Positions 36,861-59,045 of a stretch of DNA of 64,000 nucleotides are shown piece by piece (the first letter of the stretch is position 1; each line of letters opens with the position of its first letter). The DNA lies in NCBI GenBank assembly GCA_945643635.1, contig CALZFC010000040.1, positions 2,381,501 to 2,445,500 on the forward strand, read 5' to 3'. The notes below the pieces were generated by a model. The model was given only the letters and a program-made list of their open reading frames with translations. It had not been told where the DNA came from and did not search any database. The position numbers were made by a program, and so were the translations under genes. Source of the stretch: Allodiplogaster sudhausi (taxonomy: Eukaryota > Nematoda > Chromadorea > Rhabditida > Diplogasteridae).

Positions 36861-37677
36861 GAGCCAAGGAGAGAGAGCAGGACGTAGAGTGAGAAATAAA
36901 GATAATTACTGTCCTGTTTCTGTAGGAAGGAGACAGGAGGCGATGAAACTGAGATGAGGTGGGAAGGATAGTTGAGAGATGAGGAGGGGAGGAGATGGCC
37001 GGTCGGATAATGCCATGGGACATTCTGGGGATATCTGAGATAATCCAATTTGTATACACACAGAAACAGATGTCTCTTGGAATACCGGCTGGAATTCCGG
37101 AGAGACAATTGCCAGGAGAGATCTTCAGTCTGACAGGTCAAGTGTGGATTGGCTTCTTTCTGTGAATGAAGAAGCAGAGGTCGGATGGTTGTCTCTCGAG
37201 AAGTCTGCTTGGTTGTCTCTGGATTTGTTCACATCCATCGAAGAAGACATGAAGAAGCCACCTGGATGCAATTTGAAGACCTGTCGTAAATCACCCTTTA
37301 TCAGCCCATTCAACTCCCTTCTCAACCCCATTCCCCCTCCCCAAGACATCCCAAGTCCCCTTCACTTCGCTCCATCAATGTCTAACGAAGCCCAATTTCT
37401 CATTAGGTGACCACACGGCTACGCTTCTTCCTCTCCTCGTCCCATTCTTATTCCCCAGTGCCTTGTCTCGCACCTTCATCTTATCTGCTTCTCTATCCGC
37501 TCTCTTATTGCTCCCTGTCTCGATCTGTCTTTCTCTACCCTCTCTCCCCCCCCCCACTCTCTCTCCCCTCGATCTCTGCCACTGTACAGGACACGGCATA
37601 CGCGGCCGCGCACATTTATTAGAACATAAATATGCAAATGAAAGAAGGTACAGGGGGATATACACATCTGGCAGTGA

Positions 37678-38370
37678 GGGGAGAGAGAGATAGAGAGAGG
37701 GAGAGAGGGAGAGAGGGAGAGGGAGAGAGAAACCATTTCTGGGAGAGTATTATCATCCCGGTGCATTGATGAGAATTGCAAAAGAGAGTTTACAAAGAAA
37801 TTTAAGGGGAAAAGATAACTAGGATGGGCAAATTCTTCATATTTTCTGCTTGCTCCTTTCCGAATTTTCCATGGTTTCCCACGAGGAGCAGCGTTGCCTC
37901 GGGAAACTGCCAGGAGGCACTTGGCTGTGTTGGCACAGAAGAAAGGCTTCGTCTCTCTCTGCCATCTGCTCATTCGGGACTATTGCTGTAGACCGCCAGA
38001 TGAAGTCGTGGCCGTTGCTGAGAAGCTTGAAACTGTCTGCTCACCCCATTCTTCTCTTCTCACTACACACTTCCTCTTCAGTGATGGCAGGTGACACCAC
38101 CACTTGCATCTTCAACACCTCGCTACCTCCATTCCAGGTTTCACCAATAGGACAAAAAAATTGTGTCTAGCCGAACATCTACCTGTGCCCGACCACTGCT
38201 CGCTGCTGCAACACTCGTGGCAGTCCCGCTTGCTGCGACCGAGACGTCTCTGCACTCCAAGTGTTCGGAAGGATACAGAGAGAAGAGAAAGAGAGGAAGA
38301 GAGAGGGTCAGAGAGAGAGAGAGGAGGAAGAGAGGGAGAGAGAGACGAGGGTCAGCGAGAGAGAGAGTGA
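37678..38370 (+). repeat. GA-rich microsatellites, cluster B
   Basis: GAGAGGGAGAGAGG-type tracts at about 37679-37732 and 38276-38370. They are imperfect, with GAAGAG and GTCAGA interruptions, on the plus strand. Confidence 0.85.
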
Positions 38371-41189
38371 GTGCTAGAAGGAAGAGTGGGCGAGAAGGGG
38401 GCTCATCGGAAATACCAGAATGACATTCTCTTTCTCTTGTACTCTTTGGGTGTGTTGAAATTCATTTCTGCAATGAATGTAGCATCTCTGATCTTCTTGG
38501 TTTCTGGTTACTATCTGATATTAGGGTCCCTCACTGGAATTGTTCGAGAGAAAGGGTTCTTCCACTTCCCTCTTCCACTGTGCCTCCCGCGAAGGAAGAA
38601 GCGGTGCCCGGGGGAGGAGAAGGTCCACCACACACCGTCTGGCCAGCCAAATCTCAGCTAACATTCAATCTTTCTCCTGCTGCGTCTCCTGTCTTTCTCC
38701 AACTCTTACTCCCTTTCTCTGTCTCTCACGCTCTCTGTCCATCCCTGCCATCTATCACCTTTCTGCCTCGAGATGCACTTTCCTAGCTTGCACCTTCTGG
38801 CACTGCTTTCTATACAGCCCGCAAGGGATTGCAAGGTGAGAGGAAAACCGAAAGAAGGGAGAGAGAGAGAGAAGGAGACATTGAGAGTGTGAGAGAAGGA
38901 AGAGAAAGAGAAGATGCCTCTGAGATCTCCTTGGAACCCCCTCTCTTCCCATATGTGCTACGCTTCTCCGTACCAGATGGCAAGGTGTCCGCCACCACCC
39001 GAGATCACTCTCTTCTTTCTTCGGTGTTAGCAGAATGAGGAAGAGTGAGAGGTGGTGGAAGAGAGGACGAGACAGTTAGAGAGGGAAATGGATGGGAGTG
39101 AGAAGAGGAGAAAGGGATTAAATGATGATCACCAATTTGACTGTCTATTTGTTCCTCTCTAGTCCCTTACCTCAAAATTGACGTTGCGAACGACTAATCG
39201 ACCATTGATCAATCTTACTGTGCACACTTGAGCGAGTTCCGTCAAATAGTTCAATCTTCATTCTGCACCGTTTACCTCCATTCTACTACGGTAGCAAGAG
39301 GTGATGAGAGAGAGGTGTTCGTACCGTAATTACTTGGAAGAGGTACATAGACGATGACATCGTTGCAAGTTGTGAAAGCAAGGACCGTGGAAAAATCGTA
39401 AAAGCACCAACGATTGTTTGGCACGTTTGAGTAAATGTTAACTTGAGAGAAAAAGACTCTGAGTTGAACATTTTGTACGAAAGGCAAACAGAGGAGAGAG
39501 CGTTGATGAATGAGAGATATAGGATGCAGAAGAGAAGGAGTTTCACGGAATAATTGCCCACAAGTATTGTGACACCAGAGGAGACCTAGCGAAAACAGTT
39601 AGGATAAGCACAACTAATTTAGCTCTTTCATTGGTTACCACAATCGTTCGTGGCTCTCATTGTGTAGCGAGAGATAAGGGAGAAGAAAGAACGAAACAAA
39701 GAGAGAGGAGAGAGAGAGAAGCAGAGGGAGGACCGTTTCTGGCCTCCCGAGTGGTCCCTGGCGTGCCCCTACATCATTAGTCCTACTGGAACTCGCAGTC
39801 GAGGTTGTCTCTGATTAACAAAGCAAAGCATGAGTTACGAAGGCTGTTCTCCATCTCAAGCATTGACGGAATATTTCCATGAAATGAACGAGAATGGGCT
39901 AATCGATGCTCCGCTTGAAGGCTGAGACAGGCTGTCCCCTTTGCAATCATCTTCGCCGTGAGCCTTCTGACGGCTCTTCTCATCTCATGGTCTGATTCCT
40001 TTTCTATCTCAGAATCAACTCACTCTCTTTTTCTCTCTCTCTCTATTGATGTCAACAGGTACTACAACGACGCGGACCCAGAGGAAGGTGAATCGAATCC
40101 AGCATATACCAAGAAGAAGACAATCAAGAAGTTGGAATAGCATTTCGCTTTTCAAGCAATGAAAAGGGCGGATTCGTCTAGGAGCTGCGACAGTCATGCC
40201 GTTTTCAGTGTTCTGATGCCGAAGATGCATGAAGAGGAGGCGGATGATCCCATCTTGAAAGGAAGTCGCCCCCCAGGTTGGCCTTCCGAGGGAATCATTC
40301 GAATGTCATGCTATTTTCATGGTTGCTTCAGGTACTCGTACCTTCCGGTGCGCCACCGTAACTTTGGCTACCTTTCCGAAGAAGCAGCGACTGGAGCAGC
40401 GACAGATGCAGCACTCGCCGCCGCACGAGCAGAACAGCCGCGGCTGGAGTAGAAGAGAAGGCAGGACTACCTCCGACTGTACAGCTGTCATTGTCATTGA
40501 GATTTTCAAGATCAAGAATAAAGGGTTTAATAAAAAGAGAAATGAAAATAGTTTGTACATATATAAATGTGTGCAGCTAGCCTAAGTTTGAAGATGCGCA
40601 TGAATTTTTCTGCCCTTGCACCTTTTTTTGTGCCGCCTTCTCATGCTATCCTGTGTTAGTTTCTCGTACTCCTTACGTTCCTTGCCACCTCCCTCCATTC
40701 CACGGGAGCTCCCATCCCGGAGGCACCCCGTTCCGAGTGTTCGCCTTGTCAGTGGCCAAGAAAGGCAAATGTGGCTTCCGCCCTGTCCCCTTCTTGTAAA
40801 CACCTTCGGCACTTCTCTGCCGGTGGTCGATGGTGGTTGGAGGAGAGAGTGTGTGGAGGAGGTTGTTAGGAGTCGGTAGGTAGTTGATTTGCGGGGAGGA
40901 ATTCAGAAGAGCACTCGGCAACCCCCCTCTTGAGTCTCTTCTCGATCTCCGCATGTGGGAAGGTAGAGAATTAGTTCGTCTTATCCGCCCTTCTGACTTC
41001 CCTCCGAATGCCGTAAGCCCATGCCGACCTGGACTGCTCTGACGATGATTACAAGGCTGACTCCTGAAAAGTCCCTACCAGGCTGCCTGCGGTAGGATCA
41101 GTCGGAGCGACTTTACTTCGTCAGGGCACCGCATGCAAATGAGCGGTAGACGGTAGGAAAGGAAGGCTTGGAGTAGGAGGACATAGGGC

Positions 41190-41231
41190 GGGAAGTGTAT
41201 TCGGAGAGACAGAGAGTTGGCTGGGTGAGGG

Positions 41232-41287
<56 letters not shown>

Positions 41288-43153
41288 TTCTTTGTCCTGC
41301 TCGTCCTGGCAGCCGGTGCGCAGTGCCAAATGGCACCATAGATAAGGGAGGAGGTGGGCGACAGGGAAAGAGAGAAAACATAGAGAGAGAGAGAAACAAG
41401 GATCGGTGCCCTCAGGATGGAAGACACCGTTGCCGCTGCTATGCTCATCACATTCTCAATGCAGTGCACATCCTCTCTCCCTCTCTTTCTCTCTCTCCCT
41501 CTCTCTCTCTCTTTCTCTTTCTCTCTTTCTCTCTATTTTTGTATCCCAATCTCGCAGTGCCCCTCTCCCTTCCTTCAGTCCATTCCCCATTCTCATTCTG
41601 CGTACCGCGCTCGCACTCGTTGGCATCAAATATTCAACTGAGGAAGCGGCCCACCTTTTGCAGTGTCACATCATCAGAAGAGCATCCTTGACTAGCTCAC
41701 TCTCTCCCATCTCTCATCTGCTCTCTCTCTCTCTCATCGTCTATCTCTCTCTCTCTTATCCTCGCTCTCTGTCATAGTCTTTCTCTCTCACTCTCTGTCT
41801 CTCACACTCTCTCTCACACACAGATATTAATTCCACGTTAGCCGTTATAACATTGTTAATTTGGCATATTGTGCTGTCCTATTTAATTCTACTCATCTTC
41901 GTTTTATTTGATTCTTTCCGTTCGTCTGGTTCCCTTTCTAAACTTCTTCGGTCGTTTTGCTGATATCTCCACCGAGGGAGCAGCTGTCAGTTGAGATGAG
42001 TTGCACTGTTAAGTGAGTGTTTCTATGCAAAGCAGCCTCGTTCCCTGCCCCTGGCAGAGGATCCTTCCATTTCCTTGACTGACGCGGCGGTTCCCTTTGT
42101 CTTCCCCCTCTTGAAACAGTCACTCAGTCAGTCCAATGAATAGACGAGGCAAGCCGTGCAGGGATCAGCCTTTTATCCGCATGCAAATGTACGTGCTATA
42201 AGACGTTTAGTGAGCGAGAGAGTTGGCTAGAGAGAGAGAGATAGAGTAGGGACAGAGAGAAAGAGAGAGAGAGAGAGACAGTGAGAGAGAGAGAGTAGTG
42301 AGAGAGCGAGAGAGAGAGAGAGAGAGTCAAGGTGAGAAGGGCGGTAAAAGAGAGCAGCAACATGACCGTCTTAGAGATGCCACCTGTCGGGGAAGGATTA
42401 TGAGGGCCGTTTCGGAGGCCTCCTTCTGTGGCCTCACCGCAGGTGCTAAGAGGAACACAGTAAGCCTAAGAGAAGAGATCAAAAGGAGCGCGCCAAGGTC
42501 GAGAGAGCTCATCAACGGTTGGCCGCAGCATTACGTAGAAGACAAAGCAGACTGAGTGGAAGTTAAGAGGGGGAGTGATTGAGAGAGTGAGAGAAGCAGA
42601 GGAGTTTAGATGCTGAGGGCTTGGAGAAATGATATGCCGGGAAGAAAAAGGTGGTGGCCAGAATGAAATATTTAGTTAGACAAAGTAGAGTCTAATTTAC
42701 AAAGCGCGCTACTTCGATCCCCTCTCCGTGCAACCAGGAGGGACTCGGAAGGAAAGGTGCTGCAGGCCATGAAAGTGTAGCTCCCCCTCCCACTACTTCT
42801 CTTTAATACTTGCAATATGATGAGGACCGCGTTTCTGCTTCTCTTCCCGCCCTCTCCATCTCTCTGCCTCTCTCTTCTTTCGCCCTCTCTCTCCATCTCT
42901 CTGCATCTCCCCTCTTTCTCCCTCTCTCTCTCTCCCTCTTTCTCCCTCTCTCTCTCTCCATCTCTCTGCTTCTCTCCTCTTTCTCCCCCTCTCCGTTATA
43001 ATCCCAATTCGCTATGGCGCTACTGCTCTTCGCCAGCGGTATGCTGTCCTCCAGCCAAAAGTCGAGACTCGAGAGACAGATCAGAAATGAGAGATACGGA
43101 CATGAAATTGTGCAGAGCGACACAGAAACAAAGAGGGGAAGAGAAAGAGGAGC

Positions 43154-43204
<51 letters not shown>

Positions 43205-43205
43205 A
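41190..43205. repeat. GA/TC microsatellite cluster C
   Basis: (GA)n at about 41238-41283; (TC)n at about 41470-41540 and 41697-41820; (GA)n at about 42225-42330; (TC)n at about 42860-42985; (GA)n at about 43140-43202. The 42.9-kb TC tract and the 43.15-kb GA tract are inverted relative to each other and could pair. Confidence 0.9.
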
Positions 43206-43659
43206 GGTAAGGTTAAGAGTGCGAGAGAGCGGGAATGACGGCGTCTGTGTGGCAGACTCATAAACAGAGTGCCGTGAGCTTCTTCATCTCTGCTTCACTT
43301 TCTGCTTGCCCACCTTGCCACTCTCCTCTGCTCTTCTCTAATACATTCTGTCGAGATGCGCACCACCACTACAGTTGACACTTCCTCTCATCTGTAAACA
43401 CTACCGTGCTCTACCTTTTAGTTCACACCCAAAATCATGGGAAAGGCATTGGGGAGAGAGGAAGAAGTAAGACAGAGAAAGAGAAAGAGAGAGAAGTAAG
43501 GGGTAATCCAATCTCACGAGCTCAGGAGTGCCGTGGAGGCCCGTCTGCCTTGCCCGTAGGCTAATTGCAAGGGACGAGAATCAAGGTTAAATTCTATTTG
43601 GATTTGTCTTAGGGCCCGGCGGCACACGGGGCTTAGGTGCCGCGTTCAGGAGGATGGAG

Positions 43660-45621
43660 ATTTGTAGAGAAAGAGAAAGAGGGGAAGAGAGAGGAGGAGA
43701 GAGTGAGAAAAAGAGGAAGAGAGAGGGAGAAAGAGAGAAGAGAGAAAAAGAGAGGAGGGGGAGTGGAGAGTATCCACTGGCATATGAGAGACAAAGAGAT
43801 GCAGCGAGAGCGAAGAAGAGTCGTCAATTCGATTCTAGCCCTCAGGAGCGGAAAAGGTGAGGCTGTCGCTTCTGCGAAGAAGCTTCCCTGTTTGCAATCA
43901 GAGCAGGCCAGGAAGGGATGAGAGAGTACAGAGATTCAAAGGAAAAGAGAGCCAGACAGAGAAACAGGAAAGAAAGGCCGAACCTAACGATTCATCATTA
44001 CCATTTATTCACCGTTCTATGTATTTATGTTTCTAGTGGTCATCTCGAATGAGTATTAAATTTGCTGTGGCGTTCTTGATTGGGAGTTTAAATGACAGTT
44101 CAGTGTTTTCCCGATATCTTGCTTTATATCTGATGTAGTTCTATGATGTTCTGAATATGAACTATAGGGTTTTTGTTTATGTATTCCACTATAAATATGA
44201 CCGTCTCCCTACGTCTCCGACCATGAGTGCATTGAATTGTCCTCCTTCCTACCTGTGCCTCGTTACCTTGAGGAGTACGGTAGCCCCGCTGCTGCGCGTC
44301 ATGAGAGAGAGCAAACATCTCTCCCCTTTCGTTCTCTCTCTACCTGACCCAGGTGGATGCCACTCGCGCATGTCTTCAAGGGGCGTTACTTGGTACGAAG
44401 TGAAAGAAATGCCGAATCTATCACGGAGTTGATGATTGTTCTGGCTTGGAATAATAATGGTTGGCAGTTTGCCAACTTTTGCTCTTCCTTGAGCCCTGCC
44501 AGTGAACGAGCACCTGTTTGTGGCGCCCGCTGAGTGAATAGAACCAGATTAACCATCATTCTGTCCGATCGGTGTCTGTGGAAGAAAAGACTGTGAGGAG
44601 AAAAGAAGAGACGAAAAAAGAAAACGAGAGTGAGAGAGAGAGAGAGAGAGAAAGGAAAAGGGAAGAGGGTATTTATGGCCGAAGTGTCGTGTAGTATATA
44701 CAAATGACGGCTAATGAATGAGTGTCCCGGTTGTAAGGTGAGAGTGAGCACGGAGGGCTGCTCTCCATTATAACCACATGGGCAGGAAAGACGACGATCA
44801 TTCAAAAAATGAAAGTGAGATACCAAGTAAAATTATCGAAAAATATTAGAAGCACCCTTTCAATAAAGATCTATTCTATATATGCCGTTGATTCCACAGG
44901 AGTCTGCCTCCCCTTCCAATTCCCTTCTCTCCCTCCACCTCCCTTCTCTCCCTCATCTCCCTTCTCTCATCACCCTTTCCTGCTCGCCTCCTTCCCACGA
45001 CCGTTTCAATGAACCCGTGTATTCATCTACAACTCTGAGAGATGTCTTTCCACTTCCCCCGGTCTTCTCTCTTTCCCGCAAACAGAAACCTGCATCTATG
45101 TATATTCAATTATCGCCCGCTTTTCAGTCCTGCCACCTTCCTCATAAAACCCTCGCGCAATCTCCCCTCATTCACGAGTTTGATCATTTCTGCTCTCTCA
45201 GCCAAGCTTCTTCTTTTTCCTCATTCCTTGTCCTCTCATTTTCTCTCACTCTCACTCCCTCTCTCTCCCTCTATCTCGCTCTCTCTCTCAAAGTAAATGC
45301 ATAATGAGTGAAGATGCGAGGTGTGCCTGGAGGGGCCTTCGGACTCCCCGCGCAGATGTGCCAGAGGCAAGGAATGGGAGAGATGCGTCCCCTAATCTGC
45401 CCTCCTTTTGTCTCTCAATTACTCTCGCATCTTTTTCTCCCTTACACTCTCTTCAATATCTCTCTCCCTCTCCTTTCTATTCTCTTTTTCTCCCCTCCCC
45501 CTCCTTTCTCTATGCGTCATTCACTCTGTCTGGTATGTACTCTCTCTCATAGATACATCTACGGTAGATTGCGTATACATACGTATGGCTGGTGTACACG
45601 GGGTTAAAGAGAATGAGAGAA

Positions 45622-45659
<38 letters not shown>

Positions 45660-47145
45660 ACAGAAGATGGAGGGAAAAGTGAGAAGCAGAGAGCTATACG
45701 AGGTGGAGCAGCAGGATGCTTCTTCTGTCCTCATTCACACATTCGCGTAAGCGACACCTGCCCCCCGCGCTCTGCTCAAAGAAGACCCCTCCAGCGCCTC
45801 TTCACCCTTTCTGGACCTCTTCTTGGTGAGCCCCTCCCCCACCTTCTTCCCACTCAGGAAGACCAAAATCTCTGCTGTTTATTTGCCGTGGTCGTATAAG
45901 ATGACATGTCGAGTGGTAACACATCGGATTGCCCAGGGGTTCACCGGCAGGATTCTACTCTCGTTCTCAATCTCTCAATCTCTCTCTCTCTCAGCTCGCT
46001 CTCTCTCTCTCCCTCTCTTCCTTTCTACTGCTCATCATAACCTTCCTGCTTCTTGTCTTCTTCCTATCGCTTCTTCAGTCATTTGTACATAGACACAGAA
46101 TTCTGACGACTAGCATTGGCTAATGAGCGGAAGAAGAGAACAGCAGAGATGCGAGAGAAAGTATGTAGACAGTGAGAGGGCCATGGTAGTTACACTAAAA
46201 GGGGAGAGAAAGGAAAGAGAGAGAGAGGGAGGGAGAGAGATGGAGGAGTAGACAGAGGATGACTGAGACTGAATTCATCTAACAGCTTGACGGAGGAAAT
46301 TTGCATGAGTGCCAGTGGCAGAGATTGAGCACCCCGGGACTGGCTTACAGCTGCGCACCATCCAGCTGATTCCTTCTGATAGCACCCGTCGATTTGTTCC
46401 TGGCGCTGTTTCTCTCTCTCTCCTTCTCTTCTCTCTCGTTCTAGGTCTCTCCACTCGGCCTCTTCCTCCTCCTCCTCACTCTACATACTTCTCTTCTCTC
46501 TAGCTACGTACATATCTCCTTTTCACCCATTTCTCACCGGTTTAATTGAATGATATATTAGTCCAAAATGTAAGTGTGCGCCTTAGCCTTCCTCTCGGCT
46601 GCTCCAGCTGTGTGGATGTCCCTTGTCCAGTTAGGCATTACGTAATCGCCAGCCGTGACTGTGTTCAGTTGACGAACGGAGAGTATCACCAGACACGCCA
46701 GCAATTCACACTTGCGTCAATCCCATTCAGGCCACCCCTTTTATTCTTTCTACTTTCTGGATCTCTTCTGCCTCTCGAGACCTGTCCAACTGTTATACTT
46801 TCTCTCAGATTGGCTCTAAACGTTGCTCTGTTAATATCTCTTGTTCTCTATCTCTCTCATTTCTCTCTCCCTTTCTCGTTCTCTCTCTCTCTCACTTCTT
46901 TCAGAACTGTGCAATATTTGAATGAAAGAAGAGGTTCAAATCCGTTCATTGCAAGTCTGTTAGCCAACACTCCGCAGAGCAATAAATTCTAACTTTGACA
47001 TGCCATACAAGAGAAATGCACGGATCTCTTCGTTCAATACACTTTAGACACGTGTCTCACTATTTTGCTCCCTGTTTCTACATAGTTATAAATTCAGTCT
47101 ATGGTAACTGCGGTGGCGTTTTAGCAGAGGCATAGAAAAAGAGTG

Positions 47146-47182
<37 letters not shown>

Positions 47183-47760
47183 GAGAGTGAGTAAGTGAGA
47201 GAGAATGAGTGAGAGAGCACCACCTATTCTCTGTTCCCCTACCTCTGCTGTGACAGCCGATGGCACCTGTCTCTATCAGCAGCCGCCGCAGCGGCCACTT
47301 CTTATTCATCTTAATCTCATTTTCTCCTGCTCTATCCCCCTCTCGCTCTCGCTCTCTCCCTCTCGCTCTCTGTCCCTGTTGCTCTCCATCCCTCTTGCCC
47401 TCGCTCTCGCTCTCTCTCACACTCTTGGTGTCTGTCTCTCTCTGTCCCATTCAAATAAGCGATGCAGATCGCACCGGGCTGAGCCCTTTTAGTCCCTCGC
47501 CTCCTTCCATCGGACTTCCTCCTTTGTCCGATTCCATTTCTTTCTGTGCTCATCTGCCTGGCGAGTGGCCGTACACGGCGACTGAGAATGGAACAATTGC
47601 AAGAGTGATAGAGAAAGAGGGTGATGTGATAGAGAGCGAGAAAGAGAGATACTGAGAACGAGAGAGAGAGAGAGAGAGACTGAGACTGAGACTGAGAGAG
47701 AAAGAGACTGAGACTGAGAGAGAAAGAGACTGAGAGAGAGATAGATAGAATGAAAGAGAG
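43660..47760. repeat. GA/TC microsatellite cluster D
   Basis: (GA)n at about 43667-43760, 44628-44660, 45617-45660, 46200-46245 and 47148-47190; (TC)n at about 45235-45290, 45965-46020 and 47335-47430. A higher-order GACTGA/GAGAAA array lies at about 47660-47750, where ACTGAGACTGAGAGAGAAAG recurs. Confidence 0.88.
46637..46646. promoter_or_regulatory. Palindromic ATTACGTAAT, PAR/CES-2-type bZIP site
   Basis: A perfect 10-bp palindrome in a unique island free of microsatellite. It equals the consensus for PAR-domain/E4BP4/CES-2 bZIP factors. Function in this genome is inference. Confidence 0.4.
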
Positions 47761-47976
47761 AGCTGCTAAGTGGATTCTCTCCATTTTGTTGCCGATCGCG
47801 CATCTCTCCTTTGTGACTCCTAACCCCATCGGAACCCTGGCGGACATCTCGTACACCTGTCGCTCCTTCTCCTTCTGCCAGTCTCCTTCTTCTCTTTCCT
47901 TCCTCTTTTTCTCTGCTCTCTCCCCTGCCCCTCACTCTCTCACCACCTGTCGCATCAGCGTAAGCGACCCCAGGTG
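47264..47976. promoter_or_regulatory. E-box cluster (ZEB-type CACCTG) near zag-1
   Basis: CACCTG/CAGGTG sites at 47264-47269, 47854-47859, 47944-47949 and 47971-47976, the nearest 136 bases before the first coding ATG of zag-1. ZEB family proteins bind paired CACCT(G) boxes, and C. elegans ZAG-1 is reported to repress its own gene, so autoregulation is plausible. Confidence 0.45.
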
Positions 47977-48111
47977 TGGTCTCCTCTGATCAGTAGCAGA
48001 GCAATGAAGAAGTAAGACGTAGACACACCTTTTCTTTCTTTCTCTGCTTCTCCTCTTCTTGAACACTCTTTCTCCTCCCCCTCTCCCCCCTTGTCTGATC
48101 TGCCTGTGGCG

Positions 48112-59045
<10,934 letters not shown>

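Larger units (their letters stand above)
37632..46306. promoter_or_regulatory. Octamer (POU-type) sites upstream of zag-1
   Basis: Four exact ATGCAAAT/ATTTGCAT octamers: 37632-37639, 41133-41140, 42181-42188 and 46299-46306. The second and third sit in the same 13-mer CCGCATGCAAATG. POU proteins bind this octamer. Another is at 53284-53291 in the intron before the homeobox exons. Confidence 0.45.
31994..48111. other. 16-kb gene-free region upstream of zag-1
   Basis: I find no exon series with splice phase, codon bias or domain in either strand. Open frames here are short, or are low-complexity products of GA/TC repeats. The region alternates (GA)n or (TC)n tracts with unique islands of 100-500 bases, for example 32500-33130, 34040-34230, 37140-37430, 39900-40480, 42000-42190, 46580-46720 and 47820-48000. 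The neighbouring genes have compact introns, so this length is exceptional here. It most likely contains zag-1 regulatory DNA and perhaps untranslated first exons. One island (40062-40140) has an acceptor-like start and a short frame ending KKKTIKKLE, too weak to call. Confidence 0.6.

Noticed and set aside
37144..37410. 88-codon plus-strand frame
   Set aside because: No recognisable domain, and it ends in proline/serine translation of TC/CCC-rich sequence; no supporting exons.
40062..40140. Possible exon YYNDADPEEGESNPAYTKKK after an acceptor-like tract
   Set aside because: No partner exon, no homology and no donor; a single short frame in a 16-kb non-coding region.
46930..46950. GGTTCAAATCC, a tRNA B-box-like sequence
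   Set aside because: No A box, acceptor stem or cloverleaf can be formed around it.
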